A stretch of 64,000 nt of DNA, from the NCBI RefSeq assembly GCF_001641285.1, contig NZ_CP014841.1, forward strand, positions 1,488,001-1,552,000, given 5' to 3'. Shown here in pieces: positions 26,316-34,480 of the stretch (position 1 is the stretch's first letter; every line of letters starts with the position of its first letter). The notes below the pieces were generated by a model. That model did no database searches, was not told the origin of the DNA, and saw only the letters and a list, made by a program, of their open reading frames with translations. The position numbers were made by a program, and so were the translations under genes. This stretch comes from Dyella thiooxydans (GTDB lineage: Bacteria; Pseudomonadota; Gammaproteobacteria; Xanthomonadales; Rhodanobacteraceae).

Positions 26316-26969
26316 TCAGGGCTTTTCCGGCCGCCGCCGGAACACCCGCACCCGCTCGAAGCGCGACTCGGTGCCCGCCCGCAGTCGCGCCAGGTTGGCG
26401 CGGTGGGTGTAGACCACCAGCGCGGCGACGACGACTGCGAAGCCCAGCCGGATCGCCCCGGCCCAGACCGCCAGCGCGAACAGCGGCAGGCTGAGCGCCG
26501 CCAGCACGGTAGACAGCCCCACGTAGCCGGTGGACAGCAGGCACAGCAGCCATACGACGAGGATCACCGGCAACGCGCCCGGCCAGGCCACTGCGAGCGC
26601 ACCGACCAGGGTGGCCGCTCCCTTGCCGCCGCGGAAGCCGTGGAACAGGGGCCAGACATGACCGGCCACGGCCGCCAGCGCGGCCAGGTATTCGGCCCAG
26701 GCACGCGTTGCATCGGGCATCCAGTGCACCGCGAGCCAGGTCGCCAGTGCACCCTTGCCGATATCGATCAGCACCGTACCCAGCGCGAAGCGCCAGCCCT
26801 GCGTGCGCAGTGCGTTGGTACCGCCCGCGTTGCCGCTACCCAGGGTGCGGATATCCACGCCGCGCAGCCCGCCCAGCAGCAGGCTGCCGGACAGCGAGCC
26901 AAGCAGGTAGGCCAGCGCGATCAGCGCCAGCGTGAGGGCCCATGTCACCGATGCGATCGGCCCGACCAT
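26316..26969 (-). CDS. plsY: Acyl-phosphate:glycerol-3-phosphate acyltransferase PlsY
   Basis: The 217-residue inner-membrane protein has the PlsY signatures: SLSGSLLLGGLRGVDIRTLG with SGNAGGTNALR (the G3P-site loop), HVWPLFHGFRGGKGAAT (the acyl-phosphate loop), and five or more membrane helices. It transfers an acyl group from acyl-phosphate to glycerol-3-phosphate, the first step of phospholipid synthesis. Its ATG is 3 bp beyond the stop of the upstream gene on the same strand, which encodes a fused fatty acid kinase. That enzyme makes the acyl-phosphate substrate, so the pair forms a coherent two-gene operon. Length is normal. The C-terminal 25 residues are basic and cytoplasmic. Confidence 0.93.
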   Translation of the reverse strand: MVGPIASVTWALTLALIALAYLLGSLSGSLLLGGLRGVDIRTLGSGNAGGTNALRTQGWRFALGTVLIDIGKGALATWLAVHWMPDATRAWAEYLAALAAVAGHVWPLFHGFRGGKGAATLVGALAVAWPGALPVILVVWLLCLLSTGYVGLSTVLAALSLPLFALAVWAGAIRLGFAVVVAALVVYTHRANLARLRAGTESRFERVRVFRRRPEKP

Positions 26970-26972
26970 CGC

Positions 26973-28775
26973 TCAGCCCTGCTCCGGTTGCACGCTGACC
27001 ACCAGCGTGCCCGGCCCGGCATGCGCGCCGATCGCCGGACCGGTCTCGACCAGCCACGACTCGCGGCAAGGCAGCCGCTCGCGCAGTGCGTCCAGCAGCG
27101 CCGCGCCTTCCACCGCCGCATCGCAATGGCCGACGATCACCCGCCAGCGCGCGTCGGCCGGCAGGCGCCGTGCGATATAGCCGGCGAAACGCTCGACCAG
27201 CCGCTGGCGACCGAACAGTCCGCCGACCACGCCAAGTTTGCCGCTTGGCTTGACCCGCGCGATCGGCACCAGCCCCAGCAGCTCGACCACGGTCTTGCTC
27301 CACGCCGGCAAGCGTCCGCCGCGCACCGGCATGGTCAGGTCGCGGGTCATCGCCCAGGTCAGGGTGCGCGGGCGCAGCGCATCCAGCCGCGTCACGATGG
27401 TCTCGACGTCGGCGCCTTCGCGCGCCGCTTCGGCGGCGGCGATGGCGAGCAGCGCCTGGCCGCCAGCGGCATTCGCGCTGTCGACGATGGTGGTGCGCGC
27501 CGCGTCGCCGCGCTGCGCAGCGGTCTCGGCCGACTGGATGGTGCCGGACACCGCGCGTGCCACGCCGATGTAGACCACCGCCGGATGATGGGCGAGCAGG
27601 AAGTCGAACTGCCGCCGGAAATCGCCCGGCGCCGGCTGGCTGGTCCGCGGCAGCACATCGCTGTGGCGCAGGCGGGCGTAGAACTGCGCCGGCGTCATGC
27701 CGACCTTGTCCAGGTAATCCTGCTCGCCGAAGTTGAGCCGCAGCGGCACCACGTGCAGATGCAGCGCCTCGGCCAGCCCCTCGGGCAGGTCCGCGGAACT
27801 GTCGGTGACGATGGCCACCGCGCTGGCATCGGCAGCGCTGCGCGCCTGCGCCTGCATGTCGTCGGCCTTGGTCGACTCGACCCGGCCAAAGCGCGCGGCC
27901 AGTTCGAATAGCGCCTGCGGCGAGGCCACGTGTGCGTGCAGGCGCATCCGCGTGGTGGAACCGGCGACCACCACGCACGACGCGCCCAGCGAAGCGACGG
28001 CTTCACGCACCGCGGCCGGATGCAGGTCGTCGCCGCTGATCAGGCACTCGCTGCACCAGCGATGCGCGGGATCGGCATCGGCCAGCGCGTCGTCGCCGTG
28101 GACATGCACCGGGTCCAGCTCGGGCACCGCCACGTCCACTGCCACCGCCTCGCCGCCGAGCACCGCGCCAATGCCTTCGAGCAGGTGCACGAAACCCTGC
28201 GCGCCAGCATCCACCACCCCTGCCTTGAGCAGCACCGGCAGCTGTTGCGGCGTATGCGCCAGCGCCCGGCGGGCACGGTCCAGCGCGTCACCGAACCAGG
28301 CTTTCAGGTCGCGCACATCCTCCCGGACCTCCAGCGCCTCGGCGAAGGCGGCAATCACGCTGAGCATGGTGCCTTCGCGCGGCTCGGCGACGGCCTCGCG
28401 TGCAGCGCGTGCGCCCGCCTGCACCGCCTGCGCCAGCCGAGCGGGAGCCACGGCGATGCGATCGCCCAGGTCCGCTGCCACGCCGGTGAGGAACTGCGCC
28501 AGGATCGCGCCGGAATTGCCGCGCCCGCCGTCCACCGCGTCCTCGCCGACCCGGCGCAGCAGCTCGCCCACGCCCGGAGCGCGACGACTGAGCGCACCGC
28601 TCAGCACGCTGCCCATGGTGAAGGCGAGATTGTTGCCGGTATCGCCGTCGGCCACCGGAAACACATTGATGCGGTTCAGTCCGTCGCGCCCGGCGATCAC
28701 CCGCTGGGCACCGCCGATCAGTGCCCGGCGCAGGGCGGGGCCGCGGATGGCGCGCGGCAGGATGGCAGTCGTCAT
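26973..28775 (-). CDS. FakA-FakB fusion: DAK2-domain kinase joined to a DegV fatty-acid-binding domain
   Basis: The 600-residue protein joins two parts normally encoded separately. Residues 1-310 match FakA: a DAK2 kinase domain with RINVFPVADGDTGNNL (36-50, Mg-ATP aspartates) and GGRGNSGA (83-90), then the middle FakA-type domain with HRWCSECLISGDDL. Residues 320-600 are a DegV/FakB domain opening with VAIVTDSSADLPEG. In Firmicutes, FakB holds a fatty acid while FakA phosphorylates it to acyl-phosphate. This single polypeptide would do both and sits directly in front of plsY, which consumes acyl-phosphate. The start is taken as ATG 28775; no strong ribosome binding site is visible and ATG 28841 is possible. 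Confidence 0.88.
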   Translation of the reverse strand: MTTAILPRAIRGPALRRALIGGAQRVIAGRDGLNRINVFPVADGDTGNNLAFTMGSVLSGALSRRAPGVGELLRRVGEDAVDGGRGNSGAILAQFLTGVAADLGDRIAVAPARLAQAVQAGARAAREAVAEPREGTMLSVIAAFAEALEVREDVRDLKAWFGDALDRARRALAHTPQQLPVLLKAGVVDAGAQGFVHLLEGIGAVLGGEAVAVDVAVPELDPVHVHGDDALADADPAHRWCSECLISGDDLHPAAVREAVASLGASCVVVAGSTTRMRLHAHVASPQALFELAARFGRVESTKADDMQAQARSAADASAVAIVTDSSADLPEGLAEALHLHVVPLRLNFGEQDYLDKVGMTPAQFYARLRHSDVLPRTSQPAPGDFRRQFDFLLAHHPAVVYIGVARAVSGTIQSAETAAQRGDAARTTIVDSANAAGGQALLAIAAAEAAREGADVETIVTRLDALRPRTLTWAMTRDLTMPVRGGRLPAWSKTVVELLGLVPIARVKPSGKLGVVGGLFGRQRLVERFAGYIARRLPADARWRVIVGHCDAAVEGAALLDALRERLPCRESWLVETGPAIGAHAGPGTLVVSVQPEQG

Positions 28776-28886
28776 GCGGCTGTCGGTGTCCGTGGCGTGG
28801 GTGACCGCGCGAGCATACGAGCAGGTACGGACCGGGCGCATGCTGCAACGCACGCGCGGCCGGCTGGCCGCCCGGGCTGGGTTACC

Positions 28887-29762
28887 ATGCCGCCCCTGCC
28901 GTGCCCCTCGGAACCCGCGTTGACCCATTACACCGGCCCCCTGCTGACCCGTGCGACCGGCACCGCCCTGCTGGACGCGGTCGGCCGTGGCGACGCAATC
29001 TGGCGCGGCTCGCTCGACCTGGGTCGATCCACCGGCGAAGCGCACCTGGGCCCCGGGCACTGGCAGTGGCGCGATCAGCATTACCCCTATCCCGGCAAGC
29101 TCAAGGAGCGCACCCTGTACTGGTGGGACGGCGAGGCGTTTGCCCCGGTCTCACGCTTCTCCGGCTCGCTGATCAAGCTGGTGCCCACCGAGTGGGACGT
29201 GCCGACCTTCGAGATCGACGGCATCAAGATGCTGCCCTCGGCGAAGGAGTCGCCGCTGGACGACGCGCGCCGCAAGGTGGCGCTGGTCGAGCCGCGCGGC
29301 AAGCGCGTGCTCGATACCTGCGGCGGTCTGGGCTACTTCGCCGCCTGCTGCCTGGAGGCCGGCGTCGCGCACATGCAGTCGTTCGAGAAGAACGCCGACG
29401 TGCTGTGGCTGCGCACGATCAACCCGTGGTCGCCCGATCCGGACGCGCCCGTCAGCGGTGGCCGCCTTGCGCTGACCCATGCCGACGTGACCGACGCCAT
29501 CGCCGGCATCGCCGACGGGTCGATGGACGCCCTGCTGCACGACCCGCCGCGCTTCGGCATCGCCGGCGAGCTGTATGCGCAGACCTTCTACGACCAGCTC
29601 GCCCGCGTGCTGCGCCGGGGCGGCCGGCTGTTCCACTACACCGGCAACCCGAACAGGCTGACCAGCGGCCGCGACGTGCCGCGCGAAGTGGCGCGCCGGC
29701 TGGAACGCGCCGGCTTCAAGGCAGAGCTGGCGCTGGACGGGGTGTTCGCGACCCGCCGCTGA
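28887..29762 (+). CDS. Class I SAM methyltransferase (COG2521-like)
   Basis: About 291 residues. An N-terminal 100-residue region with a predicted beta-rich fold (YWWDGEAFAPVSRFSGSLI, PTFEIDGIKMLPSAKESP) precedes a Rossmann methyltransferase domain. Motif I is VLDTCGGLGYFAACCLEAG, motif II has the acidic SFEKN, and DALLHDPPRFG stands at motif IV. The DTCGGLGY form of motif I and the DPPR motif recall the COG2521 group, best known from archaea. Motif IV of this kind suggests an amino group on a base or a small molecule as target, but this is speculative. ATG 28887 or TTG 28920 could be the start. It diverges from the fatty acid kinase operon. Confidence 0.75.
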   Translation: MPPLPCPSEPALTHYTGPLLTRATGTALLDAVGRGDAIWRGSLDLGRSTGEAHLGPGHWQWRDQHYPYPGKLKERTLYWWDGEAFAPVSRFSGSLIKLVPTEWDVPTFEIDGIKMLPSAKESPLDDARRKVALVEPRGKRVLDTCGGLGYFAACCLEAGVAHMQSFEKNADVLWLRTINPWSPDPDAPVSGGRLALTHADVTDAIAGIADGSMDALLHDPPRFGIAGELYAQTFYDQLARVLRRGGRLFHYTGNPNRLTSGRDVPREVARRLERAGFKAELALDGVFATRR

Positions 29763-29775
29763 GCCACCTCGCGTT

Positions 29776-30459
29776 TCATGACTGCGTGGGGCTGTCCGGT
29801 GGCAGTCCGAGATCCTTGCGAAGTTCGTCGCGCACCGAGCGCAACTCGCCCTGGGTGGAGTGGATGGTGGTGGTCATCTGCCGCACTTCATAGAGGAAGT
29901 CACGCGGCGCCACCGGCTGGTCCGTCTGCAGGTCGGTGAAAAAATCCACCATGCGCGGCCCGTTGAACAGCAGCACCGCATCGTGCTGGACCCAGGACGC
30001 CAGCTCCCGCGTCGAGGAGTAGGCAGAGGAGTAGCGCTGCAGCATCGGGGCATCCACCCAACCCGCCGACTGGTTGGCGACCGCCACATCCCAGGCATCG
30101 GTGGCGAGCGTCGGGAAGTCCAGGTTGAGCGCGAACAGTTCACGGTGAAGATGGATGTCGGCGTTGATCTGCGCGTCGGACTTGCCGGCAACCATGTCCG
30201 CACGCAGAAGCCGGTCGAGCTTGAGCAGGTTTGTCAGCGTGGCGTCGTTGCGGGCCATCGACCGGTCGATGTTGCCCAGGTCCTCATGCAGCTCGTGCTG
30301 CATCCGCTCGACCGCGACCCGGGCCGCCTCGGCATGGTGCGCGTGCTCGATCCATGCCTCGAGGCCAAGCGCCGTGAGGATCGACAGCACGATCATGAAG
30401 TAATGCTTGGCGAAATCCTTGAGCGATTCCAGCTTGACCTTGGGCAACTCCAGATGCAT
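29776..30459 (-). CDS. Membrane-anchored hypothetical protein
   Basis: The 227-residue protein has an amphipathic N-terminus, one hydrophobic helix (about residues 19-38, YFMIVLSILTALGLEAWIEH) and a long helical soluble domain, probably periplasmic. Within it ERMQHELHEDLGNIDRSMAR and later helices look coiled-coil-like. No catalytic motif is seen. AGGGGA before ATG 30459 sets the start; the frame extends to 30516 only by low-complexity codons. The gap 30460-30692 between this gene and the chemoreceptor gene upstream on the same strand shows no clear element. It may be an accessory of the chemoreceptor, but nothing in the sequence proves this. Function unknown. Confidence 0.65.
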   Translation of the reverse strand: MHLELPKVKLESLKDFAKHYFMIVLSILTALGLEAWIEHAHHAEAARVAVERMQHELHEDLGNIDRSMARNDATLTNLLKLDRLLRADMVAGKSDAQINADIHLHRELFALNLDFPTLATDAWDVAVANQSAGWVDAPMLQRYSSAYSSTRELASWVQHDAVLLFNGPRMVDFFTDLQTDQPVAPRDFLYEVRQMTTTIHSTQGELRSVRDELRKDLGLPPDSPTQS

Positions 30460-30692
30460 CGCGATCCCCTGCTTGGACGGCGGAAGGGTACAGGAACCGC
30501 CCACCACCCGAGGCATGCATCGGCGGATTTCGCCGCCAGCACCGGCGTGGCTCGCGATACGCCCGCAGGCACACTCCCTCCTTCCATCCGCATGCGAAGC
30601 CGGGGCGACCGGCCATCGCTACGTACCGGCGGCCTCGACAAACTACCCTGCGGACGCAGCGGCGAAACAGGATCCGCCGCGCCCCGGACCAC

Positions 30693-32351
30693 TCACGAAG
30701 TCGCCCAGGCCAGGTCGGGGGCCGGCAACAAAGCCGCCGATGTATCCACTCCACCTCGCGGCAGCGTCCGCCCGATATGGCCGGCCGTCATGGCCGGCAC
30801 CGGGTCCTCGTCGAGACGGAAATAGGCCACCCGCTGCTGCAGGACGTGGGCCTGTTCGTGCATGGCGCGACTGGCCGACGCGGCCTCCTCCACCAGTGCG
30901 GCGTTCTGCTGGGTGACCTCGTCCATCTGCGTCACCGCCAGGTTGACCTGCTCGATGCCGGCCGACTGCTCGCCGCTGGCGGCGGCGATCTCCGAGACGA
31001 TGTCGCTCACCTTCTTCACGCCGTCGACGATCGCCGCCAGCGAGCGGCCGGAGGCATCCACCAGCTCCGACCCGAGGCGTACCCGCTCCACGCTGTCGCC
31101 GATCAGCGCCTTGATCTCCTTCGCCGCCACCGCACTGCGCTGCGACAGGTTGCGCACCTCGGTGGCCACCACCGCGAACCCGCGCCCCTGCTCGCCGGCA
31201 CGGGCGGCTTCCACGGCGGCATTCAGCGCGAGCAGGTTCGTCTGGAAGGCGATTTCATCGATCATGCCCACGATGTCGGCGATCTTGCCGCTGGAGGCGG
31301 AGATGCCGGCCATCGCTTCGACCACCTGCGCCACCACCTTGCCACCATGCTCGGCCTGCTCGCGCGTATCGCGCACCAGACGGTCGGCATGTGCGGCGTT
31401 GCCGGCGTTCTGCTTGACCGTCGCAGTCATCTCCTCCATCGAAGCGGCCGTCTCCTCCAGGCTGGAGGCCTGCTCCTGCGTGCGCTGGCTGAGGTCGTCG
31501 TTGCCCTGGGCGATCTGCCGGGCTGCGGTGCCCACCGACTCGGCACCGAAGCGCACGTCCGTCACGACGCTGGTCAGCTTCGCGTCCATCTCAGCCAGCG
31601 AGCGCAGCAGGCGGCCGACCTCGTCGCCGGGAATGCGGTCGATGCGGTTGTTGAGCCTGCCAGCGGCAATGTTGTCGGCTACCCGCATGGCATCACCCAG
31701 CGAGCGCGAGATCGAACGCACCAGGCGGAAGCCGATCGCCGCACTGAGGAGCAATCCGAAAGCGATCGACCCGATGGTCGTGTCCACCGCGCGCGACTCG
31801 CGCGCTTCGTCGACGGCGTAGGCGTCGTTGGCGATCGAGTCCTGCAGCGTGAACAAGTCGCCGATGCCGCTACGCAGCGCCAGATAGCTCTTCTCGCCCG
31901 GGCCGTCCAGGGTCTGCGTCGCCTGGTCGAATCTCTGCGAGCCCAGCTCGTCGAGCGTCAGACCGACGCTCTGGCGGAAGCCGCCCATGTCCTGATCCAG
32001 CCGCTTGCCGACGAGCTGCTCCTGCGACGAGAGCACTGCACCATGGAACGCGGCCAACAGCTTCACCAGCTGGCCGTCATCGCCCTGTTCGGCCTGCCTT
32101 GCCTTGGCGACAAGTGCCGGATCCCTCGCCGCAGCCGCGCGATGCAGGGCCGTCCTCTCGGCACCGAGCAGATCCAGCCCGCGGGCCAGCGCCATCGCGG
32201 GTACCAGCTTGTTCGCGTGCATGTCCTGCAATGCGGCCTTGCTGCTGTCCAGGTCGACGATGGACATGAAGCCAAGCGCACCGAGCAGCACGGCAAGCAC
32301 GCCAAGCGTCCCGGCCAGCCGGGCCTTGATGGAAAACTGCGGAATTGCCAT
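30693..32351 (-). CDS. Methyl-accepting chemotaxis protein
   Basis: The 552-residue receptor has a first membrane helix (about 12-32), a periplasmic four-helix-bundle-type sensor (about 33-190), a second membrane helix (about 192-212), a HAMP domain (about 213-265) and a cytoplasmic signalling domain. The hairpin tip is fully conserved: [20 protein letters not shown] followed by [17 protein letters not shown]. Methylation-type Glu/Gln pairs flank it. The last 40 residues form a tail without a CheR-binding pentapeptide. The sensor resembles the Tar/Tsr class but its ligand is unknown. GAAGGAG precedes ATG 32351. A sigma-28-like promoter lies about 160 bp upstream, fitting the flagellar/chemotaxis regulon. 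No che genes are in the window. Confidence 0.92.
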   Translation of the reverse strand: MAIPQFSIKARLAGTLGVLAVLLGALGFMSIVDLDSSKAALQDMHANKLVPAMALARGLDLLGAERTALHRAAAARDPALVAKARQAEQGDDGQLVKLLAAFHGAVLSSQEQLVGKRLDQDMGGFRQSVGLTLDELGSQRFDQATQTLDGPGEKSYLALRSGIGDLFTLQDSIANDAYAVDEARESRAVDTTIGSIAFGLLLSAAIGFRLVRSISRSLGDAMRVADNIAAGRLNNRIDRIPGDEVGRLLRSLAEMDAKLTSVVTDVRFGAESVGTAARQIAQGNDDLSQRTQEQASSLEETAASMEEMTATVKQNAGNAAHADRLVRDTREQAEHGGKVVAQVVEAMAGISASSGKIADIVGMIDEIAFQTNLLALNAAVEAARAGEQGRGFAVVATEVRNLSQRSAVAAKEIKALIGDSVERVRLGSELVDASGRSLAAIVDGVKKVSDIVSEIAAASGEQSAGIEQVNLAVTQMDEVTQQNAALVEEAASASRAMHEQAHVLQQRVAYFRLDEDPVPAMTAGHIGRTLPRGGVDTSAALLPAPDLAWATS

Positions 32352-32515
32352 ACCCTTACTCCTTCAAGAGATGACCCGGGCCGGTTTGGATGAGCGGGAA
32401 AAACCGGCTTCGCGAGTGGATTTGAAATCGTCGTTCCGGCACCGGTGATTCCCGTCGGCAGCGGCTTGCGGTCCACCATCAGCGGCACCGGAAATATCGG
32501 TGCATCACGTGCGGA

Positions 32516-32542
32516 TTAGCGACAGGGTTTCGCCGACCTTTA
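32516..32542 (-). promoter_or_regulatory. Sigma-28 (FliA) type promoter of the chemoreceptor gene
   Basis: On the minus strand TAAAGGTC is followed by exactly 11 bases and then GTCGCTAA. The FliA consensus is TAAAGTTT, 11 bases, GCCGATAA, so each half matches 6 of 8 with exact spacing. Transcription would start near 32509, giving a leader of about 158 bases. Confidence 0.55.
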
Positions 32543-32794
32543 ACGTAATTACTTGCGCTGTTTCCGCATCTAAATCAGCCAGATGGATTTTCATCAAACC
32601 GGACTGGAGACAGGCGGGAAAATCGTTCGAAGCGATTTGAGCCCATTCGATCCGCGTGATTTCCGGAGACGGGGCGGACCGGTGACGGGAATAACCCCGC
32701 GGACGATCGCCGTGACTGACCGCATCTCACCGCGACGCGGACCCACCCGACTTCAGGCGATGCCCTGGTGGCGGCCCCCTCCCAGGAAGATCAT

Positions 32795-32810
32795 TCAACC
32801 AAAAGGTTGA
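32795..32810. promoter_or_regulatory. Upstream ArsR operator
   Basis: Perfect inverted repeat TCAACC-AAAA-GGTTGA. It covers the -35 element of the arsR promoter. A second copy with the same arms lies 39 bp downstream, which makes chance unlikely. Confidence 0.7.
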
Positions 32811-32834
32811 TATTCCCCGTGACCGGCATATATT
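32807..32834 (+). promoter_or_regulatory. Sigma-70 promoter of arsR
   Basis: TTGATA at 32807-32812 and TATATT at 32829-32834 are separated by 16 bases. The expected start of transcription (32840-32842) coincides with the ATG of the gene, so the mRNA would have no leader. Confidence 0.6.
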
Positions 32835-32849
32835 CAACCCCATGGTTGA
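32834..32849. promoter_or_regulatory. Downstream ArsR operator over the start codon
   Basis: Perfect inverted repeat TCAACC-CCAT-GGTTGA. It overlaps the last base of the -10 element, the expected transcription start and the ATG at 32842. Binding here would block promoter clearance directly. Confidence 0.7.
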
Positions 32850-33210
32850 GCAAGCATCTTCTCAGCTCGACGCGATCTTCCACGCCCTAGGCGATGCCAC
32901 CCGGCGTCACATGCTGCGCGAACTGGCGCAGGGTGAACGCACCGTCGGCCAACTGGCCGAACCCTTCGCCATGTCGCTCGCCGCCGCCTCCAAGCACGTC
33001 CGCACGCTGGAGAACGCCGGCCTGATCCGGCGCGACATCCGCGGTCGCACCCATCTCTGCCGGCTCGAACCCGGCCCGCTGGCCAGCGCCAATGCCTGGC
33101 TGACCTTCTACGAACGCTTCTGGACCCAGCGCCTGGACGCGCTCGAACACGCCCTCCAGTCGGAGAGCCCCACCACGTCCAAGTCATCCCGGAAAGGAGA
33201 CGCCCCATGA
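32842..33210 (+). CDS. ArsR-family winged-helix repressor
   Basis: The 122-residue regulator matches the ArsR/SmtB fold. LDAIFHALGDATRRHMLREL opens it, the recognition region is PFAMSLAAASKHVRTLENAG, and the wing is LIRRDIRGRTHLCRL. The metal-site cysteines of classical ArsR are absent (one Cys only), so it belongs to the group that pairs with SRPBCC/AHSA1 proteins and probably senses an organic ligand. Its stop overlaps the next gene's start (ATGA), indicating translational coupling. There is no ribosome binding site before ATG 32842 and the promoter lies so close that a leaderless transcript is expected. Two TCAACC-N4-GGTTGA operators imply autorepression. Confidence 0.9.
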   Translation: MVEQASSQLDAIFHALGDATRRHMLRELAQGERTVGQLAEPFAMSLAAASKHVRTLENAGLIRRDIRGRTHLCRLEPGPLASANAWLTFYERFWTQRLDALEHALQSESPTTSKSSRKGDAP

Positions 33211-33746
33211 GTGCACGCACCCTGCAGAACGCCTACGGCACCCTCACCGAGCCGACCACGCTCACCGTGCAGCGCCGCCTACCCGGGCCCATCGAACGCG
33301 TGTGGGCCTACCTCACCGACAGCGACCTGCGCCGCCAGTGGCTGGCTGCCGGCGACATGCCGATGGAGGTCGGCGCGAAGGTCGAGCTGGTCTGGCGCAA
33401 CGACGAGCTCACCGATCCGCCGGGCCGGCGCCCCGAGGGCTTTCCCAACGAGCACCGCATGAGCTGCCGGATCACCGAACTCGACCCGCCGCATCGGCTG
33501 GCCATCACCTGGGGCAGCACCGGCGGCGTCAGCTTCGTGCTGGCCGAGGACGGGGACCGGGACGGAGTGCTGCTCAGCGTGACCCACCGCCGTGTCGACG
33601 AGCGCAGCACGCTGTTGAATGTCAGCACCGGCTGGCACATGCACCTGGACGTGCTGGTCGCCCGCCTCACCGGGCAGCAGCCCGCGCCGTTCTGGGATCG
33701 CTGGACCGGCCTCCGGCACGAGTACGAGCGGCGCACGCCCGTCTGA
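33207..33746 (+). CDS. SRPBCC/AHSA1-domain protein
   Basis: The 179-residue protein has the START-like AHSA1 fold: TVQRRLPGPIERVWAYLTDS, then LRRQWLAAGDM, a beta stretch around MSCRITELDPPHRLAITWG, and a long C-terminal helix (GWHMHLDVLVARLTG). These helix-grip proteins bind hydrophobic ligands in a cavity. They frequently follow an ArsR-type regulator, as here, with a 4-base overlap (ATGA at 33207). The pair probably senses and binds or modifies the same small molecule. GGAAAGGAG lies upstream of the ATG within the end of arsR. No enzyme motif is seen. Length is typical. Confidence 0.88.
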   Translation: MSARTLQNAYGTLTEPTTLTVQRRLPGPIERVWAYLTDSDLRRQWLAAGDMPMEVGAKVELVWRNDELTDPPGRRPEGFPNEHRMSCRITELDPPHRLAITWGSTGGVSFVLAEDGDRDGVLLSVTHRRVDERSTLLNVSTGWHMHLDVLVARLTGQQPAPFWDRWTGLRHEYERRTPV

Positions 33747-33852
33747 TAGCGGATTCCGCGCCCGCGCCGACCACGCCAGGCACGCCGGCAACATCCACGA
33801 CAGGCAAACCCGCGTATAACAGCGGGTCTGCCCTGTCCCAAGGAGTGTCGCC

Positions 33853-34401
33853 ATGAAGTTCGTGTCCAAGCTGGCCGCTTTCGCCCTCGTGGGCGTCGCC
33901 GCCCTCGCTTCCCCCGCCCATGCAGCACTCAAGGAAGGCGCCCAGGCTCCCGGCTTCACCCTGCCCGCCTACCTCGCCGGCCAGCCTTTCACCTTCAAGC
34001 TGGCCGACGCGCTGAAGAAAGGGCCGGTGGTGGTGTACTTCTTCCCGGCGGCACATACGGCCGGCTGCAATCTCGAGGCCCACCTGTTCTCGCAGGCGAT
34101 CGACAAGTTCAAGGCCATGCACGCCACGGTGATTGGCGTGACTGCCGGCAATACCGACCAGTTGGCGGCATTCTCGAAGGAAACCGAGCACTGCAGCGGC
34201 AAGTTCCCGGTGGCCGCCGACGAGGGCGCCAAGGTCGCCAAGCAGTACGACGCCACGCTGATGATGCGTCCGGGCTGGTCCGACCGTACCTCGTACGTCA
34301 TCGATTCCAGCGGCAAGATCACCTACGTGTACTCGGCGCTCAATCCGAACAAGCACGTGGAGAACACGCTGGATGCCGTGAAGGCGCTGGAACACAAGTA
34401 A
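33853..34401 (+). CDS. Periplasmic peroxiredoxin (AhpC/TSA, BCP-like)
   Basis: The 182-residue protein has a cleavable signal peptide (LAAFALVGVAALASPAHA, mature from about residue 25). In the thioredoxin-fold domain the peroxidatic Cys is in FFPAAHTAGCNLEAH, matching the PxxxTxxC motif. A second Cys in KETEHCSGKFPV could be the resolving residue; it is not in the C-x4-C position of typical BCP. The enzyme would reduce peroxides in the periplasm. AAGGAG precedes ATG 33853. A terminator hairpin with a T tract follows, so the gene is a separate unit from the borosin locus downstream. GC content here is still that of the genome average. Confidence 0.87.
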   Translation: MKFVSKLAAFALVGVAALASPAHAALKEGAQAPGFTLPAYLAGQPFTFKLADALKKGPVVVYFFPAAHTAGCNLEAHLFSQAIDKFKAMHATVIGVTAGNTDQLAAFSKETEHCSGKFPVAADEGAKVAKQYDATLMMRPGWSDRTSYVIDSSGKITYVYSALNPNKHVENTLDAVKALEHK

Positions 34402-34415
34402 ACGCTTTCATGTGT

Positions 34416-34452
34416 GGAGCGCCTGACCATCGTGTCGGGCGTCTCCCCTTTT
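34416..34452 (+). terminator. Rho-independent terminator after the peroxiredoxin gene
   Basis: GGAGCGCCTGAC pairs with GTCGGGCGTCTCC (one bulge and a G-T pair) around a CATCGT loop, followed by CCTTTT. It ends the peroxiredoxin unit 30 bp before the borosin methyltransferase gene. Confidence 0.7.
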
Positions 34453-34480
34453 CCATGTCATTCGCCGTAACATCCGACGG

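Larger units (their letters stand above)
32352..32841. other. 490-bp divergent regulatory region without a gene
   Basis: This gap separates the chemoreceptor gene (minus) from arsR (plus). It is more AT-rich in the middle than the surroundings. It holds the sigma-28-like promoter for the receptor and the promoter and operators of arsR, listed separately. No small ORF with a ribosome binding site was seen in it. Confidence 0.7.
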
